From NCBI RefSeq assembly GCF_000685275.1, contig NZ_ARYK01000002.1:124001-188000 (forward strand): a stretch of 64,000 nt of DNA, written 5' to 3'. Shown here piece by piece: positions 1 to 10,619 of this stretch (position 1 is its first letter; each line of letters begins with the position of its first letter). Origin of the DNA: Hyphomonas johnsonii MHS-2 (lineage in GTDB: Bacteria > Pseudomonadota > Alphaproteobacteria > Caulobacterales > Hyphomonadaceae). Under the pieces are notes generated by a model. That model worked only from the letters and a program-made list of their open reading frames with translations, did not search any database and had not been told where the DNA came from. The translations under genes and the position numbers were made by a program.

Positions 1-426
1 CAATTCGCGCGCCGCCGCCAGGGCAGACGCCGGTGGCAGGTCGGTCCTGTAGTTCGCGGCATAATACTGCCGCACCATCGCGGCGAGCGCGCCAAGCCGC
101 TTGGCCGGTGACAGGGCCGCAGGCAGGGCGATCAGCGCGGTCTCGGCGCTCGGCGGCGCTTCGTCGCTCTCCAGGTCGCCCATGGCACGTACATCCGGCG
201 GCAGGATCGGCGTCTCGCCTGCCGCGTCATACAGCGCCAGTGTCAGCGCCCGGGCCGACCGGCGGTTCGGAAGGTAGATGATCGCATCGCTGAGCGCGTC
301 AGGCTGGCCTGCGAGGCCGGTCTCGGCCGCAAGCGTGCCCGCAAGCGCGCGCAGGAAATCCGCGCCCGGCGGGATGGTCCAGACCTTCGGGCTGTCCGCC
401 CCGAATATCCGGGGGTCATTCGCCAT
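1..426 (-). CDS. addB: Double-strand break repair protein AddB, N-terminal part (runs off window)
   Basis: The first 142 codons are present and the frame stays open to base 1. The product begins MANDPRIFGADSPKVWTIPP, followed by a stretch containing YLPNRRSARAL, the usual start of alphaproteobacterial AddB. AddB is the nuclease/inactivated-helicase subunit of AddAB, which resects DNA breaks for RecA. The start ATG lies inside the last codons of murU (11-bp overlap), so the two are translationally coupled. The order tsaE-amgK-murU-addB is a familiar alphaproteobacterial arrangement, with addA expected beyond the edge. The C-terminal nuclease and Fe-S region is outside the window. Confidence 0.85.
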   Translation of the reverse strand, partial: MANDPRIFGADSPKVWTIPPGADFLRALAGTLAAETGLAGQPDALSDAIIYLPNRRSARALTLALYDAAGETPILPPDVRAMGDLESDEAPPSAETALIALPAALSPAKRLGALAAMVRQYYAANYRTDLPPASALAAAREL

Positions 427-1141
427 GGCTGCGCAGCCACATTTCGGCATCCTTCAGCGCGCCGGGATCACCGACATGCAGCCAGAACCGGTCCAGCGGC
501 ATCCCCTTCAGGCGGCCCTTCACGATCAGGTCATCCCATACCCGCAGCGCCGAAAAGCGCTCGACCGCCACGCCATCATACAGTTGCGGCCGGATGATCC
601 GCACCCCCGCATAGGCCCACGGCGCAGACACCGCGTCGCCCCGGCGGGCCAGCCGCCCATCCTCTCCGAGGAAGAAGTCGCCAGCCCCGCCAAACCCGAG
701 GCACCGGCCCGTATCGGCCACGACCAGCAGGGCGTCCGCTGCGTCCGGGTCGAATGCATCCGCGAGGTCCAGCAATGGCGCAGGCGATTCCGGCGCCCAG
801 AAGGCATCCGTGTTGACGACATAGATCGGGTCGTCTCCGAGCAGCCCGCGTGCCTTGGCCAGTGCGCCGCCGGTCTCGAGTACGTCGCCCCGTTCGTCGG
901 AAATCACGACCTCCAGGTCAGTCCGCGCCGCGAGGTGTGCCTCCATCTGCTCGGCAAGGTAGTGCACATTGACGACAACGCGCTTCACGCCGGCCGCCGC
1001 CAGCGGGTCCAGCATGCGGTCGATCAGCCGTTTACCCGCGACATCAATCAACGGCTTCGGCGTCGTATCCGTCAGGGGCCGCATCCGCGTGCCCAGGCCC
1101 GCCGCAAGCACCATCGCCGTATGCGGAACCGGTACGCTCAT
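416..1141 (-). CDS. murU: N-acetylmuramate alpha-1-phosphate uridylyltransferase
   Basis: A 241-residue nucleotidyltransferase with the signature AAGLGTRM at residues 13-20 followed by RPLTDTTPKP. MurU makes UDP-MurNAc from MurNAc-1-phosphate in the peptidoglycan recycling route that bypasses MurA. The chosen ATG overlaps the amgK stop in an ATGA junction, and AmgK makes the substrate of MurU. The open frame continues upstream into amgK, but homology begins at this ATG. Function is by family and context; close sugar-phosphate nucleotidyltransferases look similar. Confidence 0.9.
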   Translation of the reverse strand: MSVPVPHTAMVLAAGLGTRMRPLTDTTPKPLIDVAGKRLIDRMLDPLAAAGVKRVVVNVHYLAEQMEAHLAARTDLEVVISDERGDVLETGGALAKARGLLGDDPIYVVNTDAFWAPESPAPLLDLADAFDPDAADALLVVADTGRCLGFGGAGDFFLGEDGRLARRGDAVSAPWAYAGVRIIRPQLYDGVAVERFSALRVWDDLIVKGRLKGMPLDRFWLHVGDPGALKDAEMWLRSHGE

Positions 1142-2232
1142 GTGGTGGCCTCGAAGACGAATGGCGTCGTGTCCTGCACAAAGGCCTTCATGCCTGCCAG
1201 TGCCGGGTGCGACAGGTTGCGGGCAAGGATCGCCAGCTGGCGCGGCTGGAAGTCCCGATAGCGCGGCTTGCCGTCGCGGATCACCAGCCGGGCAAAAATG
1301 CCGGCAATCCGCAGCGCATTCAATGTCCCGATCACGGCCAGGCGCTCGTCGAATTCGGCGCGCGACTTGCCCATGTTGTCCAGGTATTGCCGGATCGCGG
1401 CCTCCGCCGCCGCAGGCGACACCTCGCGCCGGGCGTCCTGCGTCAGCATCGCCATGTCCCAGGCGTCCCACCCGCGCACGGCGTCCTGGAAATCGAGCAG
1501 TCCGATCTGGCCGTCCGGCAGCCATAACAGGTTTTCCGCGTGGAAATCGCGCATCGTGAAGGTCCGCGGGAACGTCATGGCCTGTTCGATCAGTGCGTCC
1601 CGCTCGGCCTCCCAACGCGTCCTTGCTTTGCCCTCAAGGGCGCTGCCGCCCGAAAATTGCGGCAACCAGTCGGCATAGAGGTCCGCATTGGTGGCCAGCG
1701 CCAGCCGGTCGAAATCGAGGATCGGCCAGACTTCCCCCTGCGACTCAAGACGCTCCGGAACGGGCAGGTCATGCAATTTGCTCAGCACGTCAGCGGCGGC
1801 GACATAGGCCTGCGTCTCGTCAACCAGCCCGCGTTCGATCTGGCGGGCGAGTTCGCGGCCGTCACCAAAGTCCTCGATCAGGGCAAATCCCGACGCGGTA
1901 TCGTGCGCAAAGATGCGCGGCGGGCGGAATCCGTAGCCGGTCAGGAACTCCGCAAGCAGCACGAACGCATCCACCCGCGACGCCGCCAGCCGGGTCAGCG
2001 CGTTCCACCCCATCGCATTGCGGGTGGCATCGTCGGCGTCCGGCGGGCACGGGTCAGCCTCGATCCGCGGTGCATCCATCAACAGCGCCTGCGCGGCATC
2101 TGGCCGCACCAGCCGGATATAGCGGCGCGTCGAGGCATCCTCGCCCATCGGATACCGGGCGGCATCGCCCCACCCGGCCCGGGCCAGGAAGGCGTCTATT
2201 TCGACTGTGCGCTGGCTAGAATCGAAATTCAT
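1138..2232 (-). CDS. amgK: N-acetylmuramate/N-acetylglucosamine kinase
   Basis: A 364-residue aminoglycoside-phosphotransferase-fold kinase. The catalytic loop DFHAEN lies at 229-234 and the metal-binding LLDFQDA at 245-251. AmgK phosphorylates the anomeric position of MurNAc or GlcNAc, feeding MurU. The start ATG (MNFDSSQ) overlaps the end of tsaE by 17 bp; a longer frame exists but would intrude further into tsaE. The overlap with murU is 4 bp. The pairing with murU is what distinguishes it from a generic phosphotransferase. Confidence 0.88.
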   Translation of the reverse strand: MNFDSSQRTVEIDAFLARAGWGDAARYPMGEDASTRRYIRLVRPDAAQALLMDAPRIEADPCPPDADDATRNAMGWNALTRLAASRVDAFVLLAEFLTGYGFRPPRIFAHDTASGFALIEDFGDGRELARQIERGLVDETQAYVAAADVLSKLHDLPVPERLESQGEVWPILDFDRLALATNADLYADWLPQFSGGSALEGKARTRWEAERDALIEQAMTFPRTFTMRDFHAENLLWLPDGQIGLLDFQDAVRGWDAWDMAMLTQDARREVSPAAAEAAIRQYLDNMGKSRAEFDERLAVIGTLNALRIAGIFARLVIRDGKPRYRDFQPRQLAILARNLSHPALAGMKAFVQDTTPFVFEATT

Positions 2233-2671
2233 CCAGCCGCTTCTGCCAGTCTTCGCCGAACGGTTCCAGCCTTGCCCGGCGCTGCTCCCCAAGGATTTCG
2301 AGATCGATTTCCAGCCGGTACGCCGGCAGGTGCCTGCCTGCCCGGTCAGGCCACTCGATCAGCGCCACCCCCTCCTGCGTCTCGTCCCACCCCAGTTCAT
2401 GCAGTTCGTCCGGCGCGTTGAGGCGGTAAAGATCGAAATGCCAGAAGGCAAAGTCAGGCCCGTCATAGCTCTGCACGAGTGTATAGGTGGGGCTCGGAAC
2501 CTCCTCCTCCGGCGTTGTGAGGGCCCGTATCAGCCCCCGAACGAGTGTCGTCTTGCCCGCTCCAAGGTCGCCGCGCAGCGCGACGACATCGCCGCGCGCC
2601 AGCACCCCGCCAAGGGCCGCCCCCAGGGCTTGCGTCGCGGCATCATCGGCCAGGTCAAAGGTCAGTGTCAT
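2216..2671 (-). CDS. tsaE: tRNA threonylcarbamoyladenosine biosynthesis ATPase TsaE
   Basis: A 151-residue P-loop protein with Walker A GDLGAGKT at residues 34-41 and the family stretch EEVPSPTYTLVQSY. TsaE is the ATPase partner of TsaB/TsaD in making t6A37 on ANN-decoding tRNAs. It is the first gene of the minus-strand tsaE-amgK-murU-addB run. The start MTLTFDLADD matches the usual N-terminus; about 39 further upstream codons are open but look non-coding. Confidence 0.92.
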   Translation of the reverse strand: MTLTFDLADDAATQALGAALGGVLARGDVVALRGDLGAGKTTLVRGLIRALTTPEEEVPSPTYTLVQSYDGPDFAFWHFDLYRLNAPDELHELGWDETQEGVALIEWPDRAGRHLPAYRLEIDLEILGEQRRARLEPFGEDWQKRLDEFRF

Positions 2672-2791
2672 CGCGGCAATATAGGCGATTGCCGTGTATC
2701 CGCCACGAAGAATGGCTGCCTGGCACCTTGACGAGGTTCTTGACAACCCGCGCAGTGGCTGGAACTCCCCACAGCAGAAGTATTGCAAAAA

Positions 2792-2807
2792 ATGACGCAG
2801 GCGTCAT
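2792..2807. promoter_or_regulatory. Inverted repeat upstream of ferredoxin reductase operon
   Basis: ATGACGC-AG-GCGTCAT is a perfect 7-bp inverted repeat with a 2-bp spacer, ending 30 bp before the reductase start codon. It lies in the 166-bp divergent gap between tsaE and the reductase. The size and position suit a dimeric repressor or activator. The regulator is not identifiable. Confidence 0.45.
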
Positions 2808-2837
2808 AAATCAAGCATACCAACAGGGAGCGGAACT

Positions 2838-4085
2838 TTGGATCTTTCCGGCGCAACGCGTATCGTGATTATCGGCGGCGGACAGGCTGGCGCCCAGGCG
2901 CTGCAATCGTTGCGGCAGGGCGGCTATGCCGGCGCGCTGACGCTCGTCGGTGACGAGGCGGCCCTTCCCTACCAGCGCCCCCCTCTGTCCAAGGCCTACA
3001 TGAAGGGTGAGTTCACGGAAGAACGTCTCTATTTTCGCCCGGAATCCTGGTACCAGGACCAGAATATCGACGTCATTCTCTCGACGCGCGCCACAGCCAT
3101 CGACCGCGCCAATTGCAAGGTCACACTCGCCCATGGCGGCCAGCTGGACTATGACGCCCTGATCATCGCCACCGGTTCGCGCCCGCGCACCCTGCCGGCC
3201 AAGGGTGCAGACCTGAAGGGCGTCCACGACCTGCGCGACCTGTCAGACGTCGAACGCATCCGCCCCAACATGATTTCCGGTAACAGGATGGTGATTGTCG
3301 GCGCCGGCTATATCGGGCTCGAGGCCGCCGCAGTGGCCCGCCAGATGGGCCTCGATGTCACCGTCCTGGAAATGGCGCCGCGCGTGCTGGCCCGTGTCAC
3401 CAGCCCGGTGATGAGCGAATTCTTTGAACATGAACACCGCGCCCAGGGCGTCCACATCCTGACCGGCGCCAGGCTCGACCATCTCGATGGCGCGGACGGC
3501 CAGCTCGCTGCAGCCGTCCTGGCCGACGGCACCCGCATCGAGGCCGATATCGCCCTCGTGGGAATCGGCATCCTGCCGAACGAGGAACTGGCCAAGGATG
3601 CCGGCATCGCCTGCAATAATGGCATCCTTGTCGACCGTGACGCCCGCACGTCAGACCCACGCATCTTCGCCGCGGGTGACTGCGCAAGCCGCCCGCTGGT
3701 GCATTACGGCCGCTCAGGCCGCCTCGAAAGCGTCCACAACGCCATCGAACAGGGCAAGCTCGCCGCGGCCGCCATCCTCGGCAAGCCGCGCCCGACGGAA
3801 GACTGCCCGTGGTTCTGGTCCGACCAGTACGACCTGAAGCTGCAGATCGCCGGCCTCAGCCAGGACTATGACGAACTGGTCGTGCGTGGAGACCCGGCAG
3901 ACCGGAAGTTCGCGGTCTTCTACCTGCGCGCCGGAACCCTGATCGCCGTCGATGCAATCAACAGCCCTGCCGAATTCGTTGCGTCAAAGAAACTGATCAT
4001 GTCAGGCGCGAAGCTTGCACCTGACGCCCTTAGCGATACATCAACCCCGATGAAAGACATTGCCGCGGCAGCCCTTGCCGCCTGA
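2838..4085 (+). CDS. FAD-dependent NAD(P)H:ferredoxin reductase (putidaredoxin reductase type)
   Basis: A 415-residue pyridine nucleotide-disulfide oxidoreductase. The FAD-binding GGGQAG is at residues 13-18, a second Rossmann motif [11 protein letters not shown] lies near residue 155, and FAAGDCA is typical of the C-terminal FAD contact. Such reductases pass electrons from NAD(P)H to a 2Fe-2S ferredoxin, and one is encoded 16 bp downstream. Initiation appears to be at TTG, preceded by AGGGAG at about 7 nt. The final acceptor (P450 or other oxygenase) is not in the window. Confidence 0.85.
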   Translation: MDLSGATRIVIIGGGQAGAQALQSLRQGGYAGALTLVGDEAALPYQRPPLSKAYMKGEFTEERLYFRPESWYQDQNIDVILSTRATAIDRANCKVTLAHGGQLDYDALIIATGSRPRTLPAKGADLKGVHDLRDLSDVERIRPNMISGNRMVIVGAGYIGLEAAAVARQMGLDVTVLEMAPRVLARVTSPVMSEFFEHEHRAQGVHILTGARLDHLDGADGQLAAAVLADGTRIEADIALVGIGILPNEELAKDAGIACNNGILVDRDARTSDPRIFAAGDCASRPLVHYGRSGRLESVHNAIEQGKLAAAAILGKPRPTEDCPWFWSDQYDLKLQIAGLSQDYDELVVRGDPADRKFAVFYLRAGTLIAVDAINSPAEFVASKKLIMSGAKLAPDALSDTSTPMKDIAAAALAA

Positions 4086-4101
4086 AGGAGAAACCCCGCA
4101 C

Positions 4102-4422
4102 ATGGCAAAGATTACCTACAAGCACCACGATGGCACGGAAGATGTTGTCGAAGCCACCAATGGCGAATCCGTCATGGAGGCCGCTGTCAAGAATTCCGTG
4201 GCCGGAATTGATGCTGATTGCGGGGGTGCCTGCGCCTGCGCAACATGCCACGTCTATGTCGACGAAGCCTTCATGGACAAGATCGGCGAGCAGCAGGAAA
4301 TGGAGCGCTCGATGCTCGATTTCGCAGAGAACGTCCAGCCGAACTCGCGCCTGTCCTGCCAGATCACCGTGTCCGACGCGCTGGACGGCCTGGTCGTCAC
4401 CACGCCGGAAAGCCAGCACTAG
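4102..4422 (+). CDS. 2Fe-2S ferredoxin, adrenodoxin type
   Basis: A 106-residue ferredoxin with cluster ligands Cys40, Cys46, Cys49 and Cys86 in the CX5CX2C...C pattern of vertebrate/bacterial-type [2Fe-2S] ferredoxins. The length matches the family. It sits between its likely reductase and a thioesterase that starts 3 bp after its stop, so the three are almost surely one operon. It could serve a P450, a ring hydroxylase or Fe-S assembly; the isc-linked ferredoxin is similar, but no isc genes are nearby. Confidence 0.9.
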   Translation: MAKITYKHHDGTEDVVEATNGESVMEAAVKNSVAGIDADCGGACACATCHVYVDEAFMDKIGEQQEMERSMLDFAENVQPNSRLSCQITVSDALDGLVVTTPESQH

Positions 4423-4425
4423 GCC

Positions 4426-5217
4426 TTGGCTGCCTATACGGACCTGCTGGCCAGCATCACCCGAAGTGAAGATCACGCCGCGACGGTGACGATACCTGAC
4501 GCCTGGATGCAGGGTCGCACCACCTATGGCGGGCTCACAGCGGCCCTGTGCCTCGACGCGGCCATGCCGCTTGCGTCCGGCATGCCTGTCCGGTCCGCAC
4601 AGATCGCCTTTGTCGGGCCGGTTGGCGGCGCGGTCACATGCACGCCGACGCTGCTGCGGCAGGGCAAGAACACGGCGTTCATCTCCGTCCGGATGATGGG
4701 CACCGACGGTGTGGCCGCCGAAGCGATCTTCGCTTTCGGCAAGGCCCGCACGTCTGCCCTGGCGTTCGCTCACCTGCCCGCTCCCGCCGTGACCTTCCCG
4801 GACGAAACCCCGAGCTATTTCGGCAGCAGTCCGATGCGGCCCGCCTTCACCCGGAACTTCAACATCCGCATCGCCGCAGGCTCGCGCCCGGTCTCGGGTG
4901 CCAGTGAAGCGGACGTGTCAATCTGGATGCGCCACGTCGACCCGGCGGCGCCTGTCGACGCGGTCGCCCTGCTGGCCATTGCGGACGCCCCGCCGCCGGC
5001 CGCCATGGCCATGTTCACCGAACCCGCCCGCATCAGCTCGATGACCTGGATGGCGGAATTCCTGACTGACGACATCACCACGCAGGACGGCTGGTTCCTC
5101 GCCCGCCACGTCGCCGAAACCGCGCGTGACGGCTATTCCAGCCAGGCGATGACCCTGTGGAACAGGCAGGGCGAACCGATGATGATCGGTCGCCAGACGA
5201 TTGCAATATTCGGCTAG
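4426..5217 (+). CDS. Acyl-CoA thioesterase-like protein (TesB/4HBT_3 fold)
   Basis: A 263-residue protein with an N-terminal hot-dog segment (ITRSEDHAATVTIP..WMQGRTTYGG) and a second half resembling a TesB double hot-dog. This family hydrolyses acyl-CoA thioesters. It apparently starts at TTG three bases after the ferredoxin stop, implying coupling. Substrate chain length cannot be judged. It converges on atpC with a 15-bp gap. Confidence 0.8.
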   Translation: MAAYTDLLASITRSEDHAATVTIPDAWMQGRTTYGGLTAALCLDAAMPLASGMPVRSAQIAFVGPVGGAVTCTPTLLRQGKNTAFISVRMMGTDGVAAEAIFAFGKARTSALAFAHLPAPAVTFPDETPSYFGSSPMRPAFTRNFNIRIAAGSRPVSGASEADVSIWMRHVDPAAPVDAVALLAIADAPPPAAMAMFTEPARISSMTWMAEFLTDDITTQDGWFLARHVAETARDGYSSQAMTLWNRQGEPMMIGRQTIAIFG

Positions 5218-5232
5218 GCCGGACGCCTGTCC

Positions 5233-5640
5233 CTAGTGGGCCAGCGCGGCGCGCAGGCTTTCGAGATAGTCGTAATGCGCCTGCAGCGTCGCCCGGCTGG
5301 TGTCATCCTTGTCCAGGGCCTGCATCTTCAGCAGCGTCGCTTCAAGCTCGGACGTGATCTCTTCCGTCTTGATGCCGTCCAGGTCGCGGGCTTCTTCCGC
5401 AAGGATCGTCAGGCCGTCCGGCGTCACGTCGGCAAAGCCGCCGCGCACGAAGATCCGCATCGTCACGCTGTCGCCTTCCAGCACGCGCACGATACCGTTC
5501 TTCAGCGTCGTCATGAACGGCGCATGGTTTGCCAGCACACCGAACTCCCCCTCGGTGCCGGGCGCGATCACATGGTCGACCTCGCCAGAGAAAAGCTCCC
5601 TGGCGGGCGACACGAGAGAGAAGTGCAGTTTGTCGGCCAT
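5233..5640 (-). CDS. atpC: ATP synthase F1 epsilon subunit
   Basis: A 135-residue protein whose N-terminal beta-sandwich (LHFSLVSPARELFSGEVDHV, GTEGEFGVLANHAP) is the standard epsilon signature, with a short helical C-terminus. It couples gamma rotation to the c ring and restrains ATP hydrolysis. It is the last gene of atpHAGDC, 17 bp after atpD. Confidence 0.95.
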   Translation of the reverse strand: MADKLHFSLVSPARELFSGEVDHVIAPGTEGEFGVLANHAPFMTTLKNGIVRVLEGDSVTMRIFVRGGFADVTPDGLTILAEEARDLDGIKTEEITSELEATLLKMQALDKDDTSRATLQAHYDYLESLRAALAH

Positions 5641-5657
5641 AAGGCTGATCCTGTGTC

Positions 5658-7412
<1,755 letters not shown>

Positions 7413-8291
7413 CTACAACGCCTCTGCACCGGAGATGATCTCGATCAGCTCCTTGGTGATCTGCGCCTGACGGGCGCGGTTGTATTGCAGCGACAGGCTG
7501 TCGATCATGTCGCCGGCATTGCGCGTGGCATTGTCCATCGCGGTCATCCGGCTGGCCTGCTCACCGGCTGCGCTTTCCAGGATGGCCGACAGGATCTGCG
7601 TGTTGATGTAACGCGGCAGCAGTGTTTCGAGAATCTCCGTCTCCGAAGGTTCGTAGCGATAGATGGCGCCCGTGAGATCGACCGTCTCGGCATCGGCCGG
7701 CGCGGATGCCGGGATGATCTGTTGCGCCGTCGGCACCTGGGTCAGCACGTTCTTGAACTGCGAATAGATCAGGGTCGCGACGTCGAACTCGCCCTCGTCA
7801 AACATCGCAGTCAGCGATTGGCCGAGGCCGATGGCGGATTCCGTGTAGTTGCCGCCTTTGACGTCGCCCAGGTCAACATGGGAAATGAACATGTCGCCAT
7901 AGTCGCGCGACAGCTGCTCACGGCCCTTCTTGCCGACGGTCAGGATCTTGACTGTCTTGCCTTCAGCCCGCAGCTCGCCGATCTTCTGCTTGGCCAACTT
8001 CACGACATACGAGTTGAAACCGCCCGCCAGGCCGCGTTCGGCGGTAATGACGATGACCAGGTGGGTCTCATCCTGCCCGGTTCCGGCCAGCAATTTCGGG
8101 CCGCCCGCACCGGCCGAAGCCGACAGGTTCGCCAACACGGATGCCATACGCGATGCATACGGACGTGCCGCTGTCGCGGCATCCTGCGCGCGCTTCAGCT
8201 TCGCCGCTGCAACCATTTGCATGGCCTTCGTGATCTTCCGCGTGGATTTCACGCTGGCGATCCGGTTCTTGAGGTCCTTCAAGCTGGGCAT
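7413..8291 (-). CDS. atpG: ATP synthase F1 gamma subunit
   Basis: A 292-residue central-shaft subunit. The N-terminus [20 protein letters not shown] and the C-terminal [26 protein letters not shown] region are the two helices of the rotor coiled coil. The length is typical of alphaproteobacteria. It is third in atpHAGDC, between atpA (44-bp gap) and the atpD extension (9-bp gap). Confidence 0.96.
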   Translation of the reverse strand: MPSLKDLKNRIASVKSTRKITKAMQMVAAAKLKRAQDAATAARPYASRMASVLANLSASAGAGGPKLLAGTGQDETHLVIVITAERGLAGGFNSYVVKLAKQKIGELRAEGKTVKILTVGKKGREQLSRDYGDMFISHVDLGDVKGGNYTESAIGLGQSLTAMFDEGEFDVATLIYSQFKNVLTQVPTAQQIIPASAPADAETVDLTGAIYRYEPSETEILETLLPRYINTQILSAILESAAGEQASRMTAMDNATRNAGDMIDSLSLQYNRARQAQITKELIEIISGAEAL

Positions 8292-8335
8292 GTCAGGCCT
8301 TCTGGTTATTCAATCAAAGCGTCAGGACGCGTGTC

Positions 8336-9871
8336 TCAGGCGAATTTCGACGTAAAGGCGTCGAGGGTGGATTTCAGCTCTTCTTCGGTCTTGTCCGACA
8401 CGGCTTTCTCGTCACGGATCGTCGCGAGCAGGGACTTCTTGGCACCACGCAGGTGGATCAGGAGTTCCTTTTCATAACGGGACACGTCACTGACGGGCAC
8501 CTTGTCGATGTAACCACGCGTACCGGCATAGATCACGCAGACCTGCTCTTCCATCAGCAGCGGCGAGTATTGCGGCTGCTTCAGCAGTTCGGTCAGGCGG
8601 GCACCACGGTTCAACAGGCGCTGGGTGGCAACATCAAGGTCGGAACCGAATTTCGCGAAGGCAGCCATCTCGCGATACTGGGCGAGTTCGCCCTTCATCG
8701 AGCCGGCAACCTTCTTCATCGCCTTGGTCTGGGCGGCAGAGCCCACACGCGACACCGAGAGACCAACGTTCACGGCCGGGCGGATACCCTGGTAGAACAG
8801 GTCGGTTTCAAGGAATATCTGGCCGTCGGTGATCGAGATCACGTTCGTCGGAATATAGGCCGACACGTCGTTGGCCTGGGTTTCGATGATCGGCAGGGCG
8901 GTCAGCGAACCTGCGCCGGCTGCATCTCCCATCTTCGCGGCGCGCTCAAGCAGGCGCGAGTGGAGGTAGAACACGTCGCCCGGATAGGCTTCGCGGCCTG
9001 GCGGACGGCGCAGAAGCAGCGACATCTGGCGATACGCGACAGCCTGCTTGGAGAGGTCATCATAGATGATCAGGGCATGCATGCCGTTATCGCGGAACCA
9101 TTCGCCAATCGTGCAGCCGGTGAACGGCGCAAGATATTGCAGCGGGGCCGGCTCGGACGCCGTTGCGGAAACGACGATCGTGTAGTCAAGCGCGCCGCGC
9201 TCTTCCAGCGTCTTCACGACCTGCGCAACCGTCGAGCGCTTCTGGCCGATGGCGACATAGACGCAGAACAGCTTGTCCTTGTCGGACTTGGCCGCGTCAT
9301 TCGTCTGTTTCTGGTTCAGGATCGTATCGATGCAGACAGCGGTCTTGCCGGTCTGGCGGTCACCGATGACCAGCTCGCGCTGGCCACGGCCAACCGGGAT
9401 CATCGCATCAATGGCCTTGATGCCGGTCATCATCGGCTCATGCACGCCTTTGCGCGGGATGATGCCGGGTGCCTTCACGTCCACACGGGCGCGTTCGGCA
9501 ACATTCTTCAGCGGGCCCTTGCCGTCGATCGGCTCGCCCAGCGGGTCGACCACGCGGCCCAGCAGGCCCATGCCGACCGGTGCGGACACGATCTCGCCCG
9601 AACGCTTGACGGTGTCGCCTTCCTTGATGGCGCTGTCGCTGCCGAAGATCACGACGCCGACATTGTCGCTTTCAAGGTTCAGGGCCATGCCCTTGATGCC
9701 GCCGTCGAACTCGACGAGTTCACCGGCCTGCACGCTGTCGAGACCATAGATACGGGCAATGCCGTCGCCGACCGACAGCACCTGGCCGACATCGGAGACT
9801 TCAGCATCGACGCCGAAGTTTTCGATTTGCGACTTCAGGATGCCCGAAATTTCTGCTGCGCTGATATCCAT
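8336..9871 (-). CDS. atpA: ATP synthase F1 alpha subunit
   Basis: A 511-residue non-catalytic nucleotide-binding subunit with Walker [10 protein letters not shown] and the family stretch [26 protein letters not shown] shortened here to its recognisable core ([12 protein letters not shown]). It starts [19 protein letters not shown], as in related species. It pairs with beta in the hexamer. It lies 8 bp after atpH. Confidence 0.97.
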   Translation of the reverse strand: MDISAAEISGILKSQIENFGVDAEVSDVGQVLSVGDGIARIYGLDSVQAGELVEFDGGIKGMALNLESDNVGVVIFGSDSAIKEGDTVKRSGEIVSAPVGMGLLGRVVDPLGEPIDGKGPLKNVAERARVDVKAPGIIPRKGVHEPMMTGIKAIDAMIPVGRGQRELVIGDRQTGKTAVCIDTILNQKQTNDAAKSDKDKLFCVYVAIGQKRSTVAQVVKTLEERGALDYTIVVSATASEPAPLQYLAPFTGCTIGEWFRDNGMHALIIYDDLSKQAVAYRQMSLLLRRPPGREAYPGDVFYLHSRLLERAAKMGDAAGAGSLTALPIIETQANDVSAYIPTNVISITDGQIFLETDLFYQGIRPAVNVGLSVSRVGSAAQTKAMKKVAGSMKGELAQYREMAAFAKFGSDLDVATQRLLNRGARLTELLKQPQYSPLLMEEQVCVIYAGTRGYIDKVPVSDVSRYEKELLIHLRGAKKSLLATIRDEKAVSDKTEEELKSTLDAFTSKFA

Positions 9872-9879
9872 CGAGCTGA

Positions 9880-10440
9880 CTATGCTCCCTTCATGGCGGT
9901 GTTCATGCGTTCAAGTTTGGCGGCAATGCTCGCATCGACCAGTTTCGATCCGATGCGCAGCTGGATGCCGCCGATGAGCGAGGGATCAACCTCGCTGGTC
10001 AATTCAACCTCGCCGCCAACGGCCTTGGCGAGGATAGATTCGATCCGGCCGCGCTCGGCGCCGGTCATGTGCTTTGCAGTCCGCACCACAGCCCGCTGGA
10101 TGCCGCGCTGCTTGGCGTAAAGTTCGTCAAATGCGACCTGGGCTTGCCGGATGTCGCTGGCACGGCCGTTCGTGGCCATCACGCCAACGAAATTGGCCAG
10201 CATCGTGCCGAGCCCGGACTTGGCCATCACCTCGGCCAGCGCAGCGACTTTCTCGCCACGCGAGAAGACCGGCGAATCGAGCAGGATGGTCAGGTCGTTG
10301 GACCCTTTCTCCATTTCGACAAAGGCTTTGAGATCTTTATGCACTTCGGCCAGCTGGCCTTTGTCCTGTGCAAGCTCGAACAGCGCCCGCGCATAGCGCC
10401 GGGCAGCTTCACTCGCATGTGTCGTCGTCGATGCGGTCAA
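9880..10440 (-). CDS. atpH: ATP synthase F1 delta subunit
   Basis: A 186-residue peripheral-stalk subunit linking F1 to the b/b' stator. The [19 protein letters not shown] start and the [18 protein letters not shown] end are family signatures. No ATG precedes the conserved N-terminus; the start appears to be TTG at 10440, with only weak Shine-Dalgarno support. It is the first gene of the F1 operon, with the promoter expected in 10441-10619. Confidence 0.93.
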   Translation of the reverse strand: MTASTTTHASEAARRYARALFELAQDKGQLAEVHKDLKAFVEMEKGSNDLTILLDSPVFSRGEKVAALAEVMAKSGLGTMLANFVGVMATNGRASDIRQAQVAFDELYAKQRGIQRAVVRTAKHMTGAERGRIESILAKAVGGEVELTSEVDPSLIGGIQLRIGSKLVDASIAAKLERMNTAMKGA

Positions 10441-10619
10441 GGGTCCAGGGTCCGTTGCTTGTCGGGGCGGGTAACGCCCGGAATTGTGAAAAGAGGCAGC
10501 GTGCCCGACACGCGCTCCCTATAGAACTGTGCGCCGCTTAGCACCAGAAAATCACCCTGACAACATGGCCAAAGCGCCAATTTATGCGGCGGAATGGCAC
10601 GTAGAGCAGAGAACCGGCG

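Noticed and set aside
8453..10120. 555-codon open frame antisense to atpA/atpH
   Set aside because: No recognisable motif, and it lies wholly across well-identified ATP synthase genes.
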